64,000 nt of DNA from Rapana venosa. Taxonomy: Eukaryota > Mollusca > Gastropoda > Neogastropoda > Muricidae. The translations under genes were made by a program, and so were the position numbers. The stretch spans positions 49,392,516 through 49,456,515 of the forward strand of contig CM054141.1 in the NCBI GenBank assembly GCA_028751875.1, read 5' to 3'. Shown here one piece after another: positions 56,035-64,000 of this stretch. How positions within the stretch are numbered: position 1 is the first letter of the stretch; every line of letters begins with the position of its first letter. Below the pieces are notes generated by a model. That model did not search any database and had not been told where the DNA came from. It saw only the letters and a program-made list of their open reading frames with translations.

Positions 56035-56390
56035 TATTCAGGATAGCCTAGTGGTTAGAACTTTGCACTCGCAATCTGACGACCCGGATTTGAATCCCGT
56101 TCAAGGGGATATTTTCCCCTGGAGCTAACATCAGTGCAGACTCCACTATCCCCAAAAGTCCTTCGGATGAGACTATAAACCGAGGCCCCGTGTGCGAACA
56201 CACGCAGAACATCTTGCGCACACGTTAAATCCTGTTCTGTTCGTAAGAGTAGGCCATTGTGTGCCGGTGGGAATAGATGACAAAATTTACAAAACCACAT
56301 ACACACGGGGACTGGCTGTAAAAAAGCACAAAAGTGCTTATTCCATTATCCTCGATATAGGAGAATAAAATAAAATAAATAAATAAAATA
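56035..56390 (+). repeat. SINE family A, full length
   Basis: CAGGATAGCCTAGTGGTTAG (A box), GGATTTGAATCCCGTTC (B box), CCCTGGAGCTAACATC, GGATGAGACTATAAACCGAG, GGCCATTGTGTGCCGG and GTGCTTATTCCATTATCC, ending in (AAATA)n. Confidence 0.93.
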
Positions 56391-56524
56391 AATCTCTTGT
56401 GCATAATTATTGTCTACAAACGAAGGATTCCATTTAGGGGCAGTGTGGCCCAATGTCTTACCCACAGTCAGTTTATAGCTTTTGTTGAATATCTTCTGGT
56501 AATCGCACAAATTTGCATTAACTA

Positions 56525-56608
56525 AACCTCAAGGGTCAGATTTTACGCAAGCGATCACTTTTTACTCACCATTAAGGTAGCCGCATTCCGACTGCGTGGA
56601 TGGGCTTT
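56525..56608 (-). repeat. SINE family B tail fragment
   Basis: CAGATTTTACGCAAGCGATC, TACTCACCATTAAGGTAGCC and GCATTCCGACTGCGTGGATG. Confidence 0.75.
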
Positions 56609-56934
56609 TACTTTAAAATCAATGTTGTCATGACAAAGCGTTTTGGTGATAATTATCAGTAAAACGTAACAATGATTGGACATGTTTGCAGCATCCCCTG
56701 AGTCCAATGTACTGCTGTTACAGTATTGCGTCGTCACCCACTTCAACACGTTATCACAAAGTTGTTCGAGTTTCACAGAGCAGTGATACCATAATGATAA
56801 AATGATGTAATGGATGGTGACCTCATAGATGACTCAACTTCATTTATGTCGGTGCAAGACTTGATAAACAATGTGAAACGTATAATCTACTCTCGTTATG
56901 TGTGGATAAAAATGTTACGCATAAACGCAAGTGT

Positions 56935-56999
56935 GCCCTCTCTCTCTCTCTCTCTAGGGCGTGGGGGTGGGGGTGGCAAAAGTATATATATATATATAT

Positions 57000-57046
<47 letters not shown>
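56935..57046. repeat. (CT)n and (TA)n microsatellites
   Basis: CT at 56939-56956 and TA at 56982-57044 with one AAA interruption. Confidence 0.95.
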
Positions 57047-57048
<2 letters not shown>

Positions 57049-57334
57049 ACAAAAAAAAATAAAATAAAACACTACCCTTTTTCGTAGGTATCCATTTCTC
57101 AGGCCTGAAGGAGGGGGAGGGGGGGGGGGGGACTGAACAATGTAACTGCAACAAGAACAATTACAATATATGTGCAAGCAGGGCTTTTAACTAGACTTTA
57201 AAAAAAATAGTTTTTTTTAAACTAGACTTTTAACTATCTCCAACATGAGCACCCTATCGGTCAATATTTGTTCACGTGACATTATTGACATTTTATCTAC
57301 AATTGTACTAAGTAAGTACGATTGAAACTGCATT

Positions 57335-57405
57335 TATTTCTCTGTGTGTGTGTGTGTGTGTGTGCAAGCGCGCGCGTGCGTGTGTGCGTGTATGTGTGCG
57401 TTATA
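57335..57405. repeat. (TG)n with CG alternation
   Basis: TG run to 57363, then GCGCGCG and TGTG/CGTG alternations. Confidence 0.9.
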
Positions 57406-57521
57406 AGTTTTCACTTCGTGTATTTACGCGAGTGCATTATGTGTATGAGAGCGCACGCATATGTGTACGCTACATGTGCTACATGTTATTTCCCCTTTGA
57501 ATCTGTATCCAATCTTTTTAG

Positions 57522-57567
57522 GGACCCTAAGCCTGTGTTGATCTTCAGTCCATTGTATTCAGTGTCC
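57522..57567 (+). other. Candidate 46-bp exon
   Basis: Acceptor TATCCAATCTTTTTAG and donor TCC/GTAAGG. The frame reads DPKPVLIFSPLYSVS. No family recognised. The phase does not join directly to the candidate at 55857. Confidence 0.25.
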
Positions 57568-57664
57568 GTAAGGTAGGCCACTTGACCTAGCTGTAGATCA
57601 AGTAATTATACCATGAGATGCAGCTGTGTAGGTCAGAGACAGAAAGCGTATTTTATGCAATCGG

Positions 57665-58560
57665 AAAGCAACAGTGTACAGTATAGTATGGTATGGGATG
57701 GCATGGGATGGTAGGGTAGGGTATGGGATAGGAGGGTAGAGTAGGGTAGGGTGTGGGATAGGATGGTAAAGTAGGGTAGGGTAGGGTAGGGTATGGAATA
57801 GGAGGGTAGGGTAGGGTATGGAAAGGAGGGTAGGGTTAGGGTATGGGATAGGATGGTAGGGTAGGGTATGGGATAGGATGGTAGGGTAAGGTATGGGGTA
57901 GGATGGTAGGGTAGGTGTATGGGATAGGAGGGTAGGGCAGGGTAGGTTATGGGTATGGGATAGGGGGGTAGGGTAGGGTGTGGGAAAGGTGTAGGGTAGG
58001 GTATTGGATAGGATGGTAGGGTAGGGTAGGGTATGGGATAGGAGGGTAGGGTAGGGTATGGGAAAGGTGTAGGGTAGGGTATGGGATAGGATGGTAGGGT
58101 AGGGTAGGACGGTAGGGTAGGGTATGGGATAGGAGGGTAGGGTAGGGTATTGGAAAGGTGTAGGGTATGGGATAGGAGGGTAGGGTAGGGTATGGGAAAG
58201 GTGTAGGGTATGGGTAGGAGGGTAGGGTATGGGATAGGAGGGTAGGGTAGGGTATGGGAAAGGTGTAGGGTATGGGTAGGAGGGTAGGGTATGGGATAGG
58301 AGGGTAGGGTATGGGAAAGTGAGGGTATGGGTAGGAGGGTAGGGTAGGGTATGGGAAAGGAGGTAGGGTAGGGTATGGAGGTAGGGTAGGGTAGGGTATG
58401 GGGTAGGATGGTAGGTATGGGTAGGAGGGTAGGGTATGGATAGGAGGTAGGGTATGGGATAAGGGGTAGGGATGATTGGGATAGGAGGTAGGGTATGGGA
58501 TAGGAGGGTAGGGTAGATGTGGGTATTTGTATGGTATGGTATGGTATGTATGGGATGGGA
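57665..58560 (+). repeat. TAGGG-rich minisatellite (GGGTATGGGATAGGAGGGTA type)
   Basis: About 890 bp of tandem GGTAGGGTAGGGTATGGGA, TAGGAGGGTAGGG and GGAAAGGTGTAGGG units with variable numbers of TAGGG. Very strongly G-skewed on the plus strand. It fades into GGTATGGTATG at the right end. Confidence 0.95.
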
Positions 58561-58689
58561 TGATATTATGGCATAGTGAGGTCTGGTGCAGTATGGTATG
58601 GTTGGGGAGGGATGGGATGGGATTGTATTGTCTTGTCTTTCTTACCTTGTCTTGTTAGATCTTGCTTTGAATTGCACTGTATTGCACCA

Positions 58690-58925
58690 TATTGTATTGT
58701 CCTGTACTTTTCTATACAACTGTCTTCTATTGCATTGTTTTGTATTGCATTGTGCTGTATTACACCGTACTGTACTGTACTGTACTTTTCTATACAACTG
58801 TCTTCCATTGCATAGTGTTGTATTGCATTGTGCTGTATTACACCGTACTGTACTGTGCTTTTCTATGCAACTGTACTCTATTGGATTGCGTTGTATTGCG
58901 TGGCATTGCACTCTACTGTCTTCCA
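58690..58925 (+). repeat. About 75-bp tandem repeat, three copies
   Basis: Units start at ACTTTTCTATACAACTGTCTTC near 58706, 58784 and 58857. Each continues with TATTGCATTGTGCTGTATTA and CACCGTACTGTACTG. Confidence 0.88.
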
Positions 58926-58929
58926 CTAA

Positions 58930-59205
58930 CAGTCAGGGCAAATTTCTCTGCATGAAATTTAATGTTATCTTCCCGGGTAAAGTGCAGCGCCACAATGCAA
59001 TGCCATGCTGTCTTCTTTTATTATGTCTGTGTGTGTATTGAATGTCGTTCCCCTAAAGAATTTGGTTGTGGATAATTCTTTTGTTTCTGTATTTTCCTGA
59101 AAGAATACCTTATTTGTATGAACCACACAGGACCTCGGTTTCACGTCTCATTTAAAAGACTAGCACCCAGACCGCCGTACATAATGTTACCTCTCGCTGT
59201 CTGGA
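58930..59205 (-). repeat. SINE family C, partly decayed
   Basis: CAGGGCAAATTTCTCTGCAT and GTAAAGTGCAGCGCCAC form the 3' part in reverse. ACCTCGGTTTCACGTCTCAT and AGACTAGCACCCAGACC at 59140-59175 form the central part in reverse. Head not clear. Confidence 0.7.
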
Positions 59206-59209
59206 CAGG

Positions 59210-60010
59210 TATGTGTGTGGTGTCAATAAATGGATTCCTTGTTGCTAACTGGATTAAGACTTTAAATGGTCATAAAGTAACAATAAATTTGTTTTAAACT
59301 GCTTAGAATGTCGATTTTTTTTTAAACAACATACATGAAAACACGACCCAAAATAAGGGCAATAATGGCAATAAAAAGGTACCACATGAATAAAATTTCA
59401 GTGACGACTACGAACGTAAAAAGAGTCTCCCTCATTTTCAAGGGAAAGCCTGCTGTGTTACTACTGACTGGTTTGCTCTAAGACAAGAACAAATTTCAGA
59501 TTCGGAATCAATTGTCTCGCGATTTTCATTCTGTGCTTTGGGAGCCCACCTGGTGAAGGTTGTTTTTCTATTCACGGGAAATTTCCAGACCCGGGAGGAG
59601 TTCCCATCTCCACTGAGCCTGTACACTTTAGGACAATAACCACTTAAGGACACAACATAAATGACCGCTCAACACCTGTCCACCAATAATTGACAACATC
59701 AATTAGTGATTTCAAACATGGACCAGCTTGAGAAAGCACGATTATTACAAAATCATATACACAACTACAAAATTAAAAAACCTCGATGTAACAAAACCAT
59801 TTTAATCACAAATGTATATACATCTATATCTTTTTAAGTTTCACTGTCTCTTCTACAATTAACCATTATTAAAAATACAATAAAAAGACGGGAAGGTTGC
59901 GGGACAATAATTTGCTGGCACAGGAAGTAAGTTAACTGGAGACATTACAGTTTTGTTTCAGAGTTAAAACAGCCAAATTCTGCATGCTTGTCACATTTGA
60001 CGAACATATA
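59210..60010. other. Unassigned interval
   Basis: AT-rich sequence. One minus-strand frame (59438-59653) has a balanced composition, but I recognise no family and see no splice sites that would support it. Confidence 0.4.
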
Positions 60011-60012
60011 AT

Positions 60013-60305
60013 ACGGGACGGGATAGCTCAGTGGTCAGAGCACTCGCTTTCCCCCAGCCAAGGTTAAGCAGCCGCGAGCGTGGTTACCACTTGGATGGGT
60101 GACCGTTTGCGCGCCTTGGCTTCAGTATAGTCCCCCAGTTCATCCAGCTGTAAAATGGGTACCTGCCTCTTTAGGGTCAGGGAAGGTAAAACTGGAGGGA
60201 GATGAGATGGGCGCCGCCCTCAATATGCTGGCCCTTAGAGAAGTTGGGGTGGGTGATGCCTCACTCCCCTATGACCACATAGGATATGAGACACCTTTAC
60301 CTTTG
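60013..60305 (+). repeat. SINE family E: composite of tRNA head and 5S rRNA-like promoter
   Basis: GGGACGGGATAGCTCAGTGG TCAGAGCACTCGC is a tRNA-type A-box region. It is followed by CCAAGGTTAAGCAGCCGCGA and GTGGTTACCACTTGGATGGG, TGACCG, which closely follow the internal control region of 5S rRNA (GTTAAGCAG...TTGGATGGGTGACCG). The body has CAGCTGTAAAATGGGTACCT, GGCGCCGCCCTCAATATGCT and TATGACCACATAGGATATGA. Other copies: 39195-39495, and the split copy 35560-35718 plus 36364-36437. Confidence 0.9.
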
Positions 60306-60329
60306 TACTTTACACATACATACATATAT

Positions 60330-60389
60330 ACGTACATGTATGCATGTATGTATGTATGTATGTATGTATGTATGTATGTATGTATGTGA

Positions 60390-60424
<35 letters not shown>

Positions 60425-60600
60425 CTGTCTGTATGAATTTATATAGTATGCACACATGCATGTATGAAAATATGTATGTATGAATATATATATATATACA
60501 ATTATATTTCTATGCAAATATATATATATATACTTGTGTGTGCGCGCGCGTGCGTGCGTGCTTGTGTGTGCGCGCGCGAGCGTGGGTGCGCGCTTGCACC
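60330..60600. repeat. (TATG)n, (TG)n, (TA)n and CG-alternating microsatellites
   Basis: TATG at 60338-60386, TG at 60389-60422, TA runs at 60486-60498 and 60520-60532, and TGCGCGCGCG-type sequence at 60540-60590, following the 3' end of SINE E. Confidence 0.93.
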
Positions 60601-60779
60601 CTATGTGTACATTAGCGTTTGAAGTTTAACTCCGTGAAGGGGGTCATGTGTTGACATTGCAGAGAAGTATTGCAGACAATGCGTTGATTGACCCACATTG
60701 ACTTCAGTAATAACGCCCCTTTCCCTTTGTTATCTCATTACTGCTTTGTCATGTACTGCTTCCAAAACTTATCACCGGT

Positions 60780-60843
60780 GCGCGCGCGCACACACACACA
60801 CACGTTGGTACACACACACACCACACACACACACACACGTTGG

Positions 60844-60886
<43 letters not shown>

Positions 60887-60890
60887 GTTG

Positions 60891-60922
<32 letters not shown>
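60780..60922. repeat. (CA)n with GTTGGTACAC units
   Basis: CA runs punctuated three times by ACGTTGGTACACA. Confidence 0.93.
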
Positions 60923-60924
<2 letters not shown>

Positions 60925-61085
60925 GCCGTGCCCACGAGTCTGTCGCAAGGCCCCGACTGGGAGTGCTATATAAATCGCAGTTAAACCACTGCACCATCTG
61001 TGGTAATGCAGATGTCAACAGTGTGTTGTGCACCTTCTGTTGGTTAGGAAGGTGGAGGTTTTGGTTTTTGAAAACAATTTGTCAG
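60923..61085 (+). other. Candidate exon with CxxC...CxxC
   Basis: The acceptor is at the end of the CA array, with donor TGTCAG/GTGAGT at 61086. The frame reads ...LYKSQLNHCTICGNADVNSV then LCTFCW...KTICQ, a possible small zinc-binding segment (CTIC, CTFC). The weak acceptor and lack of partner exons keep this tentative. Confidence 0.25.
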
Positions 61086-61106
61086 GTGAGTGGGGTTTTT
61101 TCTGAA

Positions 61107-61107
<1 letters not shown>

Positions 61108-61166
<59 letters not shown>

Positions 61167-61343
61167 ATTGTCATTGTCATTGTCTCTCTCTCCCCCCTCT
61201 ATTTTGTTTGTTCTTGTTTCTTCTCTGATGTTTTTCCTAACCCTTATCTTGTTCCTCTTGTTCTTGTTATTCTGGTTGTTGTTGTTCTTATTGTTGTTGT
61301 TTCTCTTCTTCTTTACCTTTCTCCTCCATCTTCGTAACTTTGT

Positions 61344-61414
<71 letters not shown>

Positions 61415-61415
61415 C
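61108..61415. repeat. (CT)n and T-rich arrays
   Basis: CT at 61108-61162, (TCATTG)n at 61165-61181, TTGTT-rich sequence at 61200-61310, CT at 61344-61415. Confidence 0.9.
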
Positions 61416-61424
61416 ATCTCGTTC

Positions 61425-61700
61425 AAGAGGATTTTTCCTCAGGAGTTAACATCAGTGCCGACTCCACTCTCCCCAAAAGTCCTTCGGATGAGACTATAAA
61501 CCGAGGTTCCGCGCGCGATCGCACGCAGAACATCATGCGCACACGTTAAAACCCATTCCGTTTTTCGGAAGAGTAGGCCATTGTGTGCCGGTGGGAACGG
61601 ATTACAAAATTTACAAAAACTGAGTACACACGGGGACTGGATGAAAAAGAGCACACGAGTGCTTATTCCATTACCCTCGAAATAAAAGAATAGAAGAAAA
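61425..61700 (+). repeat. SINE family A, lacking the tRNA head
   Basis: TTCAAGAGGATTTTTCCTCA, GGAGTTAACATCAGTGCCG, GGATGAGACTATAAACCGAG, GGCCATTGTGTGCCGG and GTGCTTATTCCATTACCCTC. Confidence 0.9.
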
Positions 61701-61832
61701 AAAGAAAGATGTATCTGTTTGACATTAATGTTCAGGTTAATTGGGGATTAGGTGTTTGATGAATACACGTTTATCTTTTTTTAAAATCATTGGTTGAACT
61801 TTTGTTGTCGATGATGTAGTTGGGGTTTTGTT

Positions 61833-61837
<5 letters not shown>

Positions 61838-61864
<27 letters not shown>

Positions 61865-61970
61865 TGTGTGTGTGTGTGTGTGTGTTGTTGTTGTTGTTGT
61901 TTGTGTGTTGTTGGAAAATAAAGATCACTCATTCATTCATTCATTCATTCATTCATTCATGCTCTCTGTC

Positions 61971-62048
<78 letters not shown>

Positions 62049-62085
62049 CTCTCTCTCTCTCGCTCGCTCGCTCGCTCGCTCTCAG
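61838..62085. repeat. (TG)n, (CATT)n, (GTCT)n, (CT)n arrays
   Basis: TG to 61895, (TTCA)n at 61927-61960, (GTCT)n at 61968-62006, CT to 62060 and (CTCG)n to 62080. It ends CTCTCAG, which could serve as an acceptor. Confidence 0.93.
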
Positions 62086-62165
62086 AGATATTGCAAGCAT
62101 ACAACAATAATACTGACACTGAACTGTTGAGTCAAGCTGACACCCCTGTTATCGATTCCGATTAG
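62086..62165 (+). other. Candidate terminal exon
   Basis: After ...CTCTCAG the frame reads ILQAYNNNTDTELLSQADTP then VIDSD and TAG. The composition is protein-like and unlike the repeats. No family recognised. An alternative phase gives RYCKHTTIILTLNC then TGA. Confidence 0.25.
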
Positions 62166-62709
62166 AAACCAGACAAAGCATTGCTGATGAAAGTCTGTAT
62201 TATTATGATGTCTATAATCACCTGTAAGCGAGAGGGAGTATCAACACAAATATTCAACTGCGTATGAAACGTCGTGTGATGAATTGTATTCTTAATCTGA
62301 TGTTGTGAACTTGTAGTCAAAAACACCCGAACAAAGAAAGAGAGATCAACACAATTAAACAAATTTTTTAAAAGGGTAGATTCACTCTGTACCGCTGGGT
62401 GAGTGTTCGCTTGCAGAAAGTCAAGACTTTTTCTTTTGAATTACGGTTTGGTTTGGGTTTCCCCCCAATGCTATATAGGCAGAAATTAAACAATTAGCTT
62501 AATACTTTACTTGTGAGAGAGACATCATTATCATCATCACCATTACCATCATCAACATCAATACCATTATGAGATCCTTGATCAAGATGGATGGGGGGAA
62601 GGGGGGGGGGGAGGAAGGGGATATTTTCGCTCAAGAGAGAGTAAGAAACAAGGTGAGACGGTAGTTCCCTCTTTCAATTTTGAGAATATTAAATCTTTAA
62701 TTACGTTTT

Positions 62710-62945
62710 CAATTTGAGCTCCGAGGTTTACCAATCGCGAGATTGTTGGGTAAGTGACCGTTTTCCCCCCACTATTAAGCTAACTGCATTCCGACTTCAG
62801 GCAATGACGGCTAAACACGACACCAGTTTGCATGCAGATTTGTAAAAAAATTGTTTTTGGTCATCCATTCTTACCGGAACACAATGGCCTACTCTTCAGG
62901 AAAGGTGGAATAGGTTATAATGTGCGCGCAAGATACGGGACCTCT
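62710..62945 (-). repeat. Chimeric SINE A/B, minus orientation
   Basis: Family B tail (GAGCTCCGAGGTTTACC, CACTATTAAGCTAACTGCAT, TCCGACTTCAGG), then the junction TAAACACGACACCAGTTTGC ATGCAGAT. Family A follows (CATTCTTACCGGAACACAAT, GGCCTACTCTTCAGG, GTGCGCGCAAGAT). Confidence 0.78.
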
Positions 62946-63358
62946 CTATTAAAGTGGAATTTTTCTACAGAATTTTGTCAGGGACGGCTCTTTTTTTGCC
63001 TTGGGTTCTGTTACGTGCACACTATGTTGGTTACATTTGGGCTTTCGATTTCTCGTTTTATTCGAAACAATCGCATTCATTACAACCATTCATGTTCAAC
63101 ATTGAAAGAGAACTGAACCTCTGGTTTTCTAGGTAGATGTGTTAACAATAGACTACTGATCACTTCACTATGTTTTATGGGACATTTCTGACAAGCCATA
63201 CAAGGTTGTATGGAGTGGCTGGTGTAACTGAAATAGTATCATTTAAGGTTTGTTTTTCTGTTAACGTCTTTTTTACCTGAGTTATTACCTGATTCTAAAA
63301 CTGATCTGAAAATGTAATCTGTGTGTGTGTTTATTTATCTTTATTTTATTTATTTTAT
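62946..63358. other. Unassigned interval
   Basis: AT-rich; no gene or repeat family recognised. Confidence 0.4.
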
Positions 63359-63359
63359 T

Positions 63360-63798
<439 letters not shown>

Positions 63799-63887
63799 AG
63801 CAGCTTCCTCATATGTCCTCATATAACCTCACCATAACGACACTGTTGATGACAAAATACACACACAACAAAATATTTATCTACTGC

Positions 63888-63893
<6 letters not shown>

Positions 63894-63978
<85 letters not shown>
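63894..63978. repeat. (CT)n microsatellite at window edge
   Basis: An 80-bp CT run ending TTCAG at 63982. The following GCAGAACTTCACATACAT could begin an exon that continues beyond the window. Confidence 0.9.
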
Positions 63979-63980
<2 letters not shown>

Positions 63981-64000
63981 AGGCAGAACTTCACATACAT

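Noticed and set aside
57665..58560. True interstitial telomere
   Set aside because: Units are mostly TAGGG/TATGGGATAGGAGGG without a clear run of TTAGGG, so I call it a minisatellite with telomere-like composition.
59438..59653. 71-codon minus-strand frame
   Set aside because: Balanced composition but no recognisable motif, no neighbouring exon and no clear start context.
60055..60115. 5S rRNA gene fragment
   Set aside because: The 5S-like region sits between a tRNA-type A box and a body repeated at two other places, so it is part of a SINE.

Overview
The window is animal nuclear DNA, most likely from a mollusc and probably a gastropod (inferred). It has spliced genes with GT-AG introns, very long microsatellites, about 20 copies of a tRNA-derived SINE, at least three other SINE types of mollusc appearance, and decayed LINEs (CR1-like and others). 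I see no bacterial operon, phage, CRISPR array or intact viral gene. Most of the 64 kb is repeat-derived, and only two protein genes can be named with any confidence.

Region by region. 0.4-2.5 kb (minus strand): the first three coding exons of GTPBP8, an EngB/YihA-type mitochondrial GTPase; the gene runs off the left edge. 2.5-6.5 kb: SINE fragments, a decayed reverse transcriptase (minus) and a CR1-like LINE 3' end (plus). 6.5-12.3 kb: a possible untranslated first exon, a SINE interrupted by a poly-G tract, a near-perfect 55-bp inverted repeat, and a duplicated exon-like module whose second copy could start a protein. 12.9-17.8 kb: LINE debris. 18-23.1 kb: chimeric SINEs and several minisatellites. 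23.5-27.2 kb: a higher-order tandem repeat of about 1.16 kb. 27.2-32.9 kb: AT-rich, gene-poor, with one LINE 3' end. 32.9-40.6 kb: LINE fragments, one inside a tandem duplication of about 2 kb that later received SINE and LINE insertions. 41.6-43.3 kb: a degenerate 24-bp minisatellite.

44.4-53.8 kb (plus strand): seven exons of a predicted membrane-anchored, cysteine-rich luminal protein resembling the DUF1647 family. One apparent single-base deletion lies in a T run. Its introns are packed with simple repeats and SINEs. 53.9-64 kb: more SINEs, a 0.9-kb TAGGG-like minisatellite, and several short orphan exon-like segments that may belong to an unrecognised plus-strand gene.

The two named genes have no evident functional link. 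GTPBP8 is expected to act in mitochondrial ribosome assembly, and the DUF1647-like protein in the secretory pathway. The most unusual material is in the repeats: a composite tRNA/5S-rRNA SINE, a recurrent SINE-SINE chimera with a shared junction, the long hairpin and the layered tandem arrays.
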